From contig BCHX01000001.1 in NCBI GenBank assembly GCA_001599755.1, positions 620,001-684,000 of the forward strand: 64,000 nucleotides of DNA. Reading direction: 5' to 3'. The stretch's first letter is position 1; each line of letters begins with the position of its first letter. This document shows, piece after piece, positions 1-10,804 of this stretch. Origin of the DNA: Gliomastix tumulicola (taxonomy: Eukaryota > Ascomycota > Sordariomycetes > Hypocreales > Bionectriaceae). The translations under genes were made by a program, and so were the position numbers. The notes beneath the pieces are model-generated. The model made no database searches and was not told where the DNA came from. It saw only the letters and a program-made list of their open reading frames with translations.

Positions 1-1
1 G

Positions 2-595
2 TCTCACACAGGCACTGGAGAAGGGACCCTCCGTCTCGTCCCTGAGCTCAAGCTGTCCACTGCCTACCAGCTTCTCCGCCCATACTTCATCCTCAACGAG
101 CAGTTCGACGACATGACCCCTCTCTTCCCAGGTGCGACACCGGGCTCTCTACAGTTCTTGCCGACAAATGATCTGCACCCTCACCTATTTATGGAGAAGA
201 CCATGGTTGGGATCCCACCAGTCAAGCCCGGCGACTACGTTTTCTGGCACTGCGACCTCGTCCACGAAGTCGACAAGTTCCACCCGGGTGAGAGGGACTC
301 CTCGGTGAGCTACAACGGCTGCGTGCCTCTTTGCCCTTACAATATCGAGAACATGGCTAGTATGCGTCAGAGCTTCCTAGACGTTCTTCCGCCCAAGGAC
401 TTCGAGAAGTATGACCACGGAGAGCTGGAGACGGAGCATGAGGACCATGGCGCGAAGCGGGAAAACATCTTGTCTCTCGAAGGCTTGAGGGCCATGGGAC
501 TGGAGCCGTTTGATGTAGATGAGGAGGGTCTGACGCCCGGACAGCGGGAAGTTCGCAAGATGGCAAACGCGAGACTGGGCTTTGTTAATGCCTGA
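2..595 (+). CDS. DUF1479 family protein (YbiU-like), 3' part only
   Basis: This is the C-terminal ~197 residues of a gene that begins before the window; the reading frame is open from base 2 to the TGA at 593-595. The visible part carries an SHTGTGEGTL segment followed by FWHCDLVHEVD. This pattern of glycine-rich strand plus paired metal-ligand-like His/Asp/His residues is typical of DUF1479 proteins, which are predicted to have a 2-oxoglutarate/Fe(II) oxygenase-like cupin fold. Family members run about 430-480 residues, so more than half is missing here. No substrate is established for fungal members. The gene points toward the Zn2Cys6 regulator that follows, 330 bases downstream. Family assignment is fairly secure; catalytic activity is inference. 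Confidence 0.75.
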   Translation, partial: SHTGTGEGTLRLVPELKLSTAYQLLRPYFILNEQFDDMTPLFPGATPGSLQFLPTNDLHPHLFMEKTMVGIPPVKPGDYVFWHCDLVHEVDKFHPGERDSSVSYNGCVPLCPYNIENMASMRQSFLDVLPPKDFEKYDHGELETEHEDHGAKRENILSLEGLRAMGLEPFDVDEEGLTPGQREVRKMANARLGFVNA

Positions 596-925
596 GGACT
601 TACGATGGATGCATGTTCAGATGTAACTAGAATACAAGAAGACAACTGCCCCAGTTCCACCATTGATCCCATTTTATTCCCAGCTGTCAATTATTAATGC
701 GCTATTCCATGACCTTCAGTGGACTCAGTGGACCTCTTTAGCGTGTCTAGCTGATTCATGGCAGCAGATAGCCGAACGATATCAGGCCAACCCCGTATCT
801 CCCAGTTATCACCTCTTTTCCATCCGCAATTCTTCACCAACGTGCCGTTATCGGCCAGAATCATCTCGGACGACATACGATTCCCCTCTTGAGTACCAGC
901 TAATTGCACAGAGAGACATCTCCCC
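596..925. other. intergenic, 330 bases
   Basis: Terminator of the DUF1479 gene and promoter of the next regulator, both on the plus strand. I see no ORF, repeat or recognisable element. Confidence 0.5.
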
Positions 926-2892
926 ATGGATTCTCAAACACAGTGGTCTGGTCCCCGGACATATCGCGCACGCAAGGTGAGTCTGCCGCACAAGCAAGCA
1001 TCTTTGGGCCCGTGCTTTCGACCACCAGTGCCTCACTGGCGATCTCTTCGGGATGTGACTGACGAGGGACTCTCCCCGAACAGCAAAGACCATGCGATGC
1101 CTGCCGAAGACGCAAGATCTGCTGCGTGCGCGAATCAGAGACCGAGCCCTGCTCTCTCTGCCAGATGAGATCCCAGCAATGCACGTTCCTGAGCAGGCCG
1201 AACGTGAGGCGACGCGGACCCGCGCGAGCCGAATCTGGAGAGTCTCCAGGTGAAGGTAGTCCTGGCAATGAGACTGTCCGAAGACCTGAACAGGAGGATG
1301 TGACGGGCGCCGAGCCACGCCAGCAGCGCAGTAAGATCAGCGCACGCGAGCTTCCGGACTCGTGGGTATCGCAGTTTGTCGGCTTGAGCGGTGACCAAGA
1401 CCCCTACGTTCTGCGGCACTGCGTCTTTCATGGAGACAAGTACAACAGTCACAGCTGGTCGTACCTCAGGGTGAGGAGCGGCATGGGCCAGACGCCAGCT
1501 CACTTCACGGTGCGTGCTTTCGTTCCAAGCTTCTATGCCAACCTACGAGCTTTGTTGCTGACCGTGATAATACAGATGGTGCCTGGCAGCCATCTTGACG
1601 CCTGGCCTTCGTGGTATCCAGCTCATCCGGCCGTTCAAGTCCATTCAGAAGATCACCGAAAGTTGATCGACTCCTACATTTCCGTCGTTCACGCCTCATT
1701 TCCGATGTTGGACCTCACATCACTCAGAGAAGAACCATCCCCGACATTCATACCCTTTTACGGCGCTGCGTACACCCTGTCACACAACTTCGTCTCGGAC
1801 TTGAGTCCCTCATGCAGGGAAGACATCAAGCAGTGGCGAGACTTTCTCTACCAGGTCTTACCCATCGAGGCTCGACATCCCCGTCTAGAGACATTGGAGG
1901 CTTGGCTGTGCTTCCTCCAGAGATATCCCATCATCCACCGAGCGCCGACCACTCCTGGCCTTTGGAGCGAGATTGGAAGTCTCGTGGGGGCGTCTCATGA
2001 TTTGGGCATCAACGTTGACCCAACTGACTGGGAGATCGATCAATCCCAGAAGAGCAGACGGATTCGCATCGCTTGGGCCCTGTTCACGATGGACAAGTGG
2101 GCGGCGCTTGGTCTCGGCAGGCCCAGCTATATATCTAGAGACGACTGGAGTGTGCCGATGGTGATGGAATCCGACTTCCCCGATATCGAAACTACGCCGT
2201 GTGCAAAGACGATATTCATTGCCATGGCCAAGTTGTCAGTCATACTCGCTGAAGTGCTGCATCAGTTCTACACCATCAGGGCTCAGCGGAAGATACAGTC
2301 CATGCCGGTCGACGATTTGCTACAGCTGCTATCCGAATTCGAAGAGAGGCTTGACTCGTTCTTACGGACCGTTCTCGAACCGCTCCGAGTCCTCGCTTCG
2401 TCGGCCTCATCCTCGGGCACACTCATCGACTCCTCCGGTACTGTTGAGCTCGCCCACCAGACTCTCGAGATAGTCATCTACCGCGCCGTGCTGCGTCATC
2501 TCCCTGCCGAGGCATCTCAGCCGGTACGAGAGCGTGCCCGTCAATCGCTTGCCCGAGCTGTTGAGTTCCTCAGCAGTCTCCAGGTCGGACGGCTTCGTGC
2601 CTACTGGTGGTCACCCATCAGCCGTATCAATTTCGCCATCATCGGCAGCTTCATGTTCAGCATGCGCCTGACCTCGGTGGAGGAGGCCGAGGTCGCGTAC
2701 TGGACGGTGAGCATCGATCAGTACAGGCGGCTGCTGGAGCTGCACAGCGTTGGCTTCGAGATTACCAGGCTGGCGGCGCTGCGGTTGGGACTGCTGACTT
2801 CTGTTACTGAAGAGACGGAATTGAACAACGAGCCTGATCCAATGTTCGAGTTCGAACTATGGGATTTTGCATTCGACATGGGTATTTGCTAA
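926..2892 (+). CDS. Zn2Cys6 fungal transcription factor
   Basis: Model: join(926..976, 1084..1509, 1576..2892), 597 residues. The first exon gives 17 residues ending in RARK. A 107-nt GTGAGT...CAG intron then brings in the binuclear zinc cluster, whose cysteines follow CX2CX6CX8CX2CX6C (CDAC, CC, CSLC, then C at QQC). Without this splice the cluster would have no start codon. A second 66-nt intron (GTGCGT...ACAG, in frame, with a CTGAC branch) separates PAHFT from MVPGSHLD; reading through it is also possible because it has no stop. The middle and C-terminal parts resemble the fungal-specific transcription factor domain (WVSQFVGLSGDQDPYVLRH, then helical segments). It is nuclear DNA-binding by family. 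It ends 53 bases from the convergent acetamidase-like gene, so it may regulate the amidase pair; that is inference. No named orthologue recognised. Confidence 0.85.
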
Positions 2893-2945
2893 GCAGCCGT
2901 ATTGCGAGCACCCGAACATATCATTTCTTGCATTCTCCAAAACTC

Positions 2946-4747
2946 CTACGCTAAGCAGGCCTCTACTTCCTTCAAGATGCTCATCAGCTTCTCCTCCCGC
3001 AGACGCGGACATACGATCTGCACACCAACCCGACCTTCTCGATATCCTTCAGGCCCTGTGTACAGCTCCTTCATCTCCTTGTCGCCCCAGTCATAAGGGA
3101 ACCTCCCCTCCTCGATCCGCGGATAGGCCTCAGCTTCATACCACTCACGTGGGGCGACATCTTTCTCGAGATCTACCTTCGTCACCGGCACGCACCCGGT
3201 GGTGTAGTCCAGCATGTTGTATACAGTTGCGTAGCTGTTGCTCACGTACTTTCCGTGCGGCGGAGACGGATGGGCGACTGATGGAGCGAGGATGGCATCG
3301 AGTTTGAACCTGGTCCAGATGCCGTTGTACTCGGCTGCCAGTCCGCCGCGAACCATGTGGTTTGCAAACACTTCTGGGGTGGTGAGAAAGGATGCGGGAG
3401 ACCCGGTGGCTGTCCGGGAGACGACTGGCTCGCCTGATGCTTCGATGTGCTTCATGATGGAGAAGCCGCCAGACTGGACGTTGGATTTCATTGTGCAGGC
3501 TGTGGCCCGTCGGTGGATGGACTTCATCTCGTCCTCAGGCAGGTCGACTAGCGTATGACCTGCTGCTTTCAGAACCTCGACCACCTCATTCATGGCACGC
3601 TTCACTGTGTCAGCCAGCATATCATTAGAAATAGATCATCATGACGACTCACAGTGACAGGAGGTGTCGGCCTAACAACTCCATCGTCCCATAAGACTCC
3701 AACGACGAGCTTCCCCGCTGCCCTCCTCGCCTCCTCCTCATTCCACGGCATGGGGAGGCAGGTGAAATCAGACTCCCATGGCTTTCCTATCAGCTGTGCC
3801 TTAAGCCAGAGTTCCATCGAAGAGACCGAGTGTGCCATGGGCCCTAGGCCTGCGTTGCAGGATTCGTTGCCGTCCCGAGGCGCGTGGATACCCATCGCCG
3901 GGATCCTGCCTTTCGAACATTTGAAGCCCCCTATCCCAAGGCGTCAGTACATGACAGGCAATAAAGAGGATTGTAAGACGGTCCTACAGAGACCGCAGAA
4001 TGAGGATGGAAATCGGATACTACCACCCCCATCTGTCCCAGTACCGAGTATCGCTCCTCGGGCAGCCAACAGTCCAGCTTCACCACCACTGCTCCCTCCG
4101 ACCGACAAGCCGAGGTTATACGGGTTCCTCGTCGTACCGAAGATATTGTTGATGCTCTCCACCATGAGGAGCGCCTGGCTCATGTTCGTCTTGACGTACA
4201 ACACCGCACCAGCATCGAGGAGCGCCTTCGCCACAGAGCTATCCTTGTCCGAGACATGCGGCAGCCACGACACGAGACCGGCTGTCGACGGAATCCCCTT
4301 GACGCCGTAGCAGTCTTTCAGGGACACGGGCAGGCCGTGGAGAATGCCGAATGGCTTGCCCTCTCGAGCGAGGTGCTCGTCCAGCCATGCTGCCCGCTCC
4401 AGCGCTCTCTGGTAGAAGATCTCGGTGAGGCAGTTGGTCGTCTGCTGTGCGATGCTAGCACGCTTGCAGAAGGCCTCTGTGACTTGCACAGAGCTGTATT
4501 TTCCGGACGTGATGTGCTCCACGAGAGCGGCAGCGTCGTCAATGGATGTGATCTCCAGGTCTACCGGTGTGAGGATTCCGCAGGACAGGACCGCAGGGTC
4601 GGATGGGAGGAGGTCATGGTCTGCAGCTTGAGCAGCGAGGTCGGGTGGTAGGAGATGTGAAGAAGGGATCGATTCGAAGAGCTGTTTTCGTTTATCGGCA
4701 GCGGCAGCTTGCCAGTCAGGGATAGGGAAGGGCGGGCTATTGGTCAT
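2946..4747 (-). CDS. amidase-signature hydrolase, acetamidase-like
   Basis: Model: complement(join(2946..3599, 3653..3930, 3988..4747)), 563 residues, matching the usual 540-560 of fungal general amidases/acetamidases. Introns are 53 and 57 nt. The amidase-signature triad is visible: Lys in LPVSLKDCYG, then the Ser-rich stretch GGSSGGEAGLLAARG with the second Ser in TDGGGSIRFPSSFCG. Splicing of exon 1 to 2 restores the family strand FCGLWGFKCSKGRIPAMG. Exon 2 to 3 uses an AAG acceptor, giving PPVTRAMNEVVEVLKAAG. The expected reaction is hydrolysis of small or aryl amides to a carboxylate and ammonia, in the cytosol (no signal peptide). The gene is divergent from a second amidase-signature gene that starts 656 bases away, and convergent with the regulator at 926. 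The exact substrate cannot be told from sequence. Confidence 0.88.
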
Positions 4748-5403
4748 TGTGCCGTGTATCTAGAAGTGAGCCTGGGATATTACACACAAAGTTGAACGTA
4801 AAATACCACTCACTCATCCGTTTCTTTCCACAGAAAGGTACGATCCTTCCTTATCGTTAGCCACTATAACCGCAGCCACCCACGAACCCATTCGTCCCCG
4901 TCGACACTCTGCGATAGTGACTCAACGGCGGAGGATTGGCCGCGGCGCAAGCCCCATCCGGTTCTTGTCACCACCTCCTCTCGCCCTACAACCTACCCGG
5001 CAATCGGTGTGTGATTCATTCGTCCCATTGCATCACGTCTCCAGAAATAGAGCAAGGGCCTGGGGGTCCCTGATCTTCAGTCGAGAATTGGGCCACGCGG
5101 GCCGGGCAACTGGAGATGCGGCGCAAGTGCTGGGGCATGGAGATCGCGTGCTGGCCCTAAATTCCCTCAGGTTGGCGGTTCAATGCCCTGGCGGGGAATC
5201 TGATCTAGGACACAAAGTAGTCCAGTGAAAAGAAAGCCCAACAGTGAGGCATGGCCCCGAATATATGAAAACTACGCCGCGCGTCTCAGAAGGATCTCGC
5301 TCGCAGGCCGTGCTCATCCTCATGCCTTCGCCTACTTGGACGTTGACTCACATTTCTTCCTCCGCACTTCGTCAGTATTTGAAGCAAGGCTGTAGAAGTC
5401 GAA
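4748..5403. promoter_or_regulatory. shared divergent promoter region of the two amidase genes
   Basis: 656 bases separate the two start codons, which face away from each other. The region has no convincing ORF. It contains several GATA-type cores on both strands, such as tgatct and ggatct, which would fit nitrogen (AreA-type) control, but such short cores occur often by chance. No TATA box stands out. Confidence 0.45.
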
Positions 5404-6993
5404 ATGGGGTCTGTAACTGAGACACCGCTTTACCTACTGACTGCGACGGAAGCCCTAAGCCGCTTCAAGGAGGGCAGTCTCACAGTGGAAACGTACGCGA
5501 GGTCACTCCTCTCACGGATTCATCAGAGAGATGAAGACGTTCAAGCATGGGCTCATCTTGACCCGGAATACGTTATTGCCCAGGCAAAATTGTTAGACCA
5601 GGTGCCTGCTGAGAGACGTGGGCCTTTGCACGGCGCTGTCATTGGTGTGAAAGATGTGATTCAGACCAAGGGTACGTGAGTCCTGTTATCAAAGGCTGCA
5701 TACCCCCAGCCGGTTATCTAAAATCCAGCAGAGGACGGATGAGGATGGACTAACCGTGCTCGATAGACATGCCGACACAATACGGCTCGCCGATCTACGA
5801 GGGATTTGCGCCAGAAGTAGATGCGGCCTCGATCAAGATCCTCCGAGATGCGGGAGCATTATTCCTTGGTGAGCCGATCTACCAATAATCTCTCAGTCCT
5901 TAGCTAATGACCTAATTCCAGGCAAGACTACTACCACACCCTTTGCATCGAGCAAAGGAGGACCCAAGACCCGGAACCCGCATGATCCCACCAGAACCCC
6001 AGGAGGGTCGTCTTCCGGATCTGGAGCCGCAGTCGGGGACTTCCAGGTGCCCCTGGCATTGGGAACCCAGACAGGTGGGAGTACCATCCGGCCGGCCTCC
6101 TTCAATGGTATCTACGCCTTGAAGCCGACGTGGAACTCAGTCAACAGAGAGGGCCAGAAGCTCCACTCATTGATATTAGATACTATCGGTTTCTTCGCGC
6201 GGTCGGTCCCTGACCTTGAGCGTTTTGCGGATGTGTTTGCTCTGTATGACGACCAGCCAGCCGCGGACAGAATCAGCGTGAAAGGGGCCAAGTTCGGAAT
6301 ACTACGAACGCCGGTGTGGTCCTCCGCTGGCCCTGGCACTATTGCCGCTATGGATTGTGCCGCTCAGATACTAAGGAAACATGGCGCTGAGGTCGAGGAT
6401 ATTGAGCTGCCCCCGGAATTCAATAACCTGCCTCACTGGCATGAGGTCATCTTCGAAGTTGATGGCAGCACGGCATTCCTCCCCGAATACCGCACCGACA
6501 AGGACAAATTAGCGCCCTTTCTAATCCAACATGTCGAAAGCCGCCGAAGCAGATTTTCTCACGCGGAGGAACTGCGTGCATTCGATGGTGCCGCCGCCTT
6601 GAGACCTCAGATGGATGAAATACTAGGGAGATATGCCGCCGTGATAACGCCCAGTGTACCGGACGAAGCACCTTTAGGTCAAGAGAAGACCGGAAACCCT
6701 GTTTTCAACAGCATGTGGACTGTAGGGACCCTTCCTCCTACTCCAAGCTTCCGCGATTGGGCCTCAGAACGCTAACCGTATCACTTTCGCCTGAACAGGT
6801 CCTGCACCCGCCCGTCGTCAATATCCCTGGATTTCAGGGAGAGAATGGACTACCAATCGGCCTGTCTATTGTCGCGCCAAGATTCCGAGATCGACAGTTA
6901 CTTTCGGTTTGCAAAGAGTTGGGGTCGATCTTTGAGAAGGAGGGTGGTTGGAACAGAAAGACTGGCGGCCATGTCATGACAAACTACTCTTGA
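5404..6993 (+). CDS. second amidase-signature hydrolase
   Basis: Model: join(5404..5671, 5767..5868, 5922..6721, 6799..6993), 454 residues. All four junctions keep phase and use GTACGT, GTGAGC and GTAGGG donors. Catalytic features: Lys in GAVIGVKDVIQTKD, then the PGGSSSGSGAAVGD strand and the second Ser in GTQTGGSTIRPASF. The C-terminal exon joins as NSMWTV|LHPPVVNIPGF, a normal family strand, followed by GLPIGLSIVAPRFRD. At 454 residues it is shorter than the neighbouring acetamidase-like protein and closer to bacterial-type amidases/aryl-acylamidases. It has no signal peptide and is probably cytosolic. The two amidases clearly belong to different subfamilies, so this is not a recent tandem duplication. 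Substrate unknown. Confidence 0.87.
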
Positions 6994-7626
6994 TGTGAAC
7001 ATTTTGTTAGAGAAAGTGCTTGATGATAATGCATAAAAATGTCTCAGCATCTTCATTGAAGTTCTATAATCTGCAGCGGTTGTTATGACGAGTATATATG
7101 CCATGATCACATCGCTAAATGTAAAGAATCACAATGGCCCTCGACGCGCGATGTTCATGCACGAAGTCGAATAGGGTAACCTCCGCCATCCGGATATCTT
7201 CCCGAAAACGCGAACAAAAAGAGGGGGAAAGCCGGGATTTCAGGCTGAATTGCCGCCCCCCCACGCCCTGGTCAGACCGCTAATGCCGGGTAATATCACG
7301 ACCTTGGAATGTTGTGCAGCGAACGCATCCGTCCATCACGGCTAGTTTTCCATTTGCAAGCTCTTTTCCTAGCGTTATTTTCCTGGAGTTATTTTCCGAC
7401 GGGGAAAATGGGTTCTTGGCTGCGTTGGCTCGTCGGAGGCGTCGTGGCTGGTTGGTCTACTGGGCCGATCGTCGGGCTGGGGAATGGTATGAATGGAGGA
7501 TGTGCTGCCGTGATGCGCGGAGACGCTGACAGGGCTCCCTGGGCGTGGTCGAGCAGGGACGGGCGGTGTCTCGTGACTAGGGCACATCTGTCAGCAGGAA
7601 GTGTGACGGCCATCATCACGTAGATT

Positions 7627-7642
7627 GGGGGGGGGGGGGGGG
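7627..7642. repeat. G16 homopolymer
   Basis: Sixteen consecutive G on the plus strand, inside the upstream region of the MFS gene. The length is likely to be unstable and may be a sequencing or assembly error point. A run this long can also fold as a G-quadruplex. Confidence 0.9.
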
Positions 7643-8649
7643 TATCTGGGCTTTCTCATCGACTTCTTGGTGTGCGGGCCGATGATACACCGACGAGACA
7701 ACCTCATCACCCCGAGAGCCTGAGGGGAAAGCCAGAAACCAAGGAAGTCTGGCTGTTTCTCACTCCAGTTTCCACACTGGAGAAGGGACAATCTGGGGGT
7801 GGTGTGTGTGGGGGTCGGACTTCGGTCCCCCAGATGAAAAATCTGAGCGGTGGGTCGGAAACTCGTACGTCTTGGCCTGCAGGACAACAGCTGACAGTTG
7901 ACACGAGGGAGTTTGAGCTTCTCTCGAGGTAGCAATCATCTCAGGTCGCTGCAGATGAGGGTCGATAGGTGGTCATGTTACATCAGCCCTCCTTGCCCTT
8001 ACCTTTCCTTATCTTGAGCCCATATCCAGGGACCGTCGGTGCTGGCTACAGAGCCTCCCAGTGCTGACTGGTGTGTTACCCGGCCATTCCAATTTGTAGA
8101 GGCCTTGTTCGGCACTCATCGCCTATTGGGGGCGCTAAAAGGCCCGGCTTTCTATACTCCCGGCTACAGGAGTCTCCTCACTACTCCGTAAATCCGTGTA
8201 CAAGGACCAACAGAGAAGAAGCAAGCGAGCACCAGCACAGACGCACGAGTGAAAGCTCACAAGTGACAGCCTCCAACCACCCTGGTCATACACAATTTCC
8301 ACCAATTACGACCCCGAGGCCACCTCCACTTGACGTGCCACTCACCCCAACACAAGGACTTTGCTCTGGGGATCCATGCAGGATGGGCTACCAAGCCTGT
8401 CCTCACTGCTTGTTCTCACCTGTTTCTGAGGCTAGCTCGAGGTCGATTGTTGCCCCCTGCGAGCTCTGACCATCCTGCAGACAGCCTGTTCTGTTCCCCT
8501 CTCCGCGAATCGACACCTCAGGATGCTCACTGTCACGCTCAAGCACGAGAAGCCCAGACTCTTGGGTCACGCGGGCCAATCCTTTCCCTCGCTGCAGCAC
8601 GCTCGACATGGGGGGTTACATCCTAGCTGCAAGCGAGACCGAGCAGTCC

Positions 8650-8660
8650 ATTTATATAAA
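8650..8660 (+). promoter_or_regulatory. TATA-like box of the MFS sugar transporter gene
   Basis: tttatataaa lies about 120 bases before the ATG at 8777, followed by a pyrimidine-rich leader. Spacing and sequence fit a TATA element with a short 5' UTR. Confidence 0.5.
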
Positions 8661-8776
8661 TTGACCATGGCTCCCTCCCCGCTCTGGCTTCCCCGATCCT
8701 ACCTTCTGGCAACCTCTGTTTCCTCCCCTTTCCATTGAGTATCTGCTTCTGCTGAGTACTCTCCTGGTCACTCACA

Positions 8777-10650
8777 ATGGCTCCCACCGAGAAGCACGGA
8801 GGCGCCAACGACGACATCCAGGTCGAGACGGCCACGCCCAGTCTGAATCGTCTCGATGGCGCCGACCTCCACGACAAGGCCCTCAATGTCGGGGCCCAAG
8901 AGGCCACTGCCCAGGAGCACAGCTTCGGCTTCATCGAGGGCTTCAAGACGTACAAGCGAGCGGCGTTCTGGTCCATCAGTGAGCTCCCTCACACCTTTCC
9001 TCTCTCTCTCTCTCTCTCTCTCTCCCCGATCAAATCCCCATCTAACCGGTTGTCTCTTCCAGTGATCTCCATGACCATCATCATGGAGGGCTACGACGTG
9101 ACCCTCATCAGCAACTTCTGGGGCTACCCAGAGTTCCGCGAGAAATACGGCGAGTGGCTCAACGAGGAGTCGGGCTACCAGGTCTCCTCGACCTGGCAGC
9201 AGCGCTTCAACGCCATCGCCGCGACGGCCAACATCATCGGCGCCATGCTCAACGGCTACCTGACCTCCAAGTTCGGCCACCGCTGGGTGCTCATCGGCAG
9301 CCTGTTCTGGCTGTCGGCCTTCATCTTCATCTCCTTCTTCTCGCCGTCCATCGAGGTCCTGCTCGTCGGCCAGACGCTGTGCAACATCCCCTGGGGCGTG
9401 TTTGCCACCACGGGCCCGTCGTACGCCGCTGAGGTGACGCCGCTGGCCATTCGCGGGTATCTGACGGCGTACATCAACCTGTGCTGGGTCATCGGGCAGC
9501 TCATCTCGGCGGGAGTGCTCTCGGGGCTGGTGAACCTGGACTCCAAGTGGTCGTACAAGGTGCCCTTTGCCATCCAGTGGGTGTGGCCGCTCCCGCTGGC
9601 CATCATCGCCTACCTGGCCCCCGAGTCGCCGTGGCATCTCGTCCGCAGGGGCAAGCTCGAGGAGGCCAAGAAGTCCCTCAAGCGTCTCTCAGAGCCCAGC
9701 CACAACGTCAACTACGACTCGGCCGTCGCCATGATGGTCCACACCAACAAGATGGAGATTGAGGAGCGCGCGGGTGTCAACTACTGGGACGCCTTCCGCG
9801 GCACGAACCTGCGCCGCACGGAGATCGCCTGCATGGCCTTCCTCTCGCACATCACCAACGGCGGCGCGCTCTGCTACTCGGGCAGCTTCTTCTTCCAGCA
9901 GACGGGCATCGCCGCGGACATCTCGTACAACATCAACCTCGGCGGCAAGGGCCTGTCCTTTATCGGCACGTGCGTGTCGTGGATCTACATCCACAGGTTC
10001 GGCCGACGCACCATCTGGCTCTGCGGCTTCGGCACGCTGATGTGCATCCTGTGGACGATTGGCATTCTCGCCGCCGTTCCGCAGACGAACATGGGTCTCG
10101 CTTGGGGCCAGTCGCTGCTGTGCGTCGTCTGGCTCGGTGTCTACTCGATGAGTGTCGGTCCCATCGTCTACACGATTGTGTCGGAGATTGGCTCGACGCG
10201 TCTGCGAACGCAGACTGTGGTGCTTGGACGCAGTGTCTACTACATCGGTAACCTTATCTGTGGTGGACTCCTTCAGCCGAAGATGCTGGCTCCTGGAGAC
10301 TGGAACTGGAAGGGCAAGACGGTAAGCATCGTGCTCTTGGAATCTACGGGCAGCGTGACCATACTAATACATACGACACCCTAGGCTTTCTTCTGGTCGT
10401 GCCTTGCCACCCTCACCTTCATCTGGGGCTACTTCCGTCTGTTTGAGACCAAGGATCGGACCTTTGGTGAGATGGATGTTATGGTAAGCCATTATCCCGA
10501 ACTGATGTGATGCTCTGTGATACGTCTTACTAACTTCCTTTTTAGTTCCAGAAGGGCATCTCGGCTCGCGAGTCGGCCAACTACAAGATCAGCGAGGACG
10601 AGATGTACATGACCGCACCCCCTGAAGAGGAGGCAGAGAAGAAGCAGTAG
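8777..10650 (+). CDS. MFS sugar transporter, alpha-glucoside permease type
   Basis: Model: join(8777..8978, 9063..10321, 10385..10483, 10546..10650), 554 residues. The first intron carries a (TC)12 tract at 9001-9024. The protein has a hydrophilic N-terminus and about 12 membrane segments. Sugar-porter signatures include EGYDVTLISNFWGYPEF in TM1, the LTSKFGHRWVLIGS loop after TM2 and the PESPWHLVRRGKLEEA motif after TM6. The second half has FGRRTIWLCGFGT and the last exon has FRLFETKDRTFGEMD, the usual PET-like motif after TM12. By family it is a plasma-membrane proton-coupled permease for maltose-like di/trisaccharides or hexoses; the exact sugar is not readable. Splice phases are consistent throughout. 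It is convergent with the UDP-sugar gene next to it, 154 bases apart. Confidence 0.92.
9001..9024. repeat. (TC)12 microsatellite in intron 1 of the MFS gene
   Basis: A perfect dinucleotide tract inside the first intron, upstream of the ttccag acceptor. It acts as an extended polypyrimidine tract and is likely length-variable between strains. Confidence 0.9.
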
Positions 10651-10804
10651 GGTGGCGACCAGGTGATCGATACAACACCATCGATGCTGTCATTGCCTAG
10701 TCTTGGGAAGAAGGTTGTCATTTATGATCAATATTATGATTGCAATGAATACATCGTAACAAGTCATATTCGTTAGTTTACATACGTGAGAGAGGAATAG
10801 CTAT

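Larger units (their letters stand above)
6994..8776. other. 1.8-kb intergenic region upstream of the sugar permease
   Basis: No ORF here has fungal coding character or a family match; the ORFs present overlap antisense on both strands. It holds a run of 16 G at 7627-7642. The long spacer is typical of a heavily regulated carrier gene. Confidence 0.5.

Noticed and set aside
8768..9637. 289-codon minus-strand frame opposite the MFS gene
   Set aside because: It is antisense to a clearly spliced MFS transporter and rich in Glu/Asp/Arg/Val from reversed GC-rich codons.
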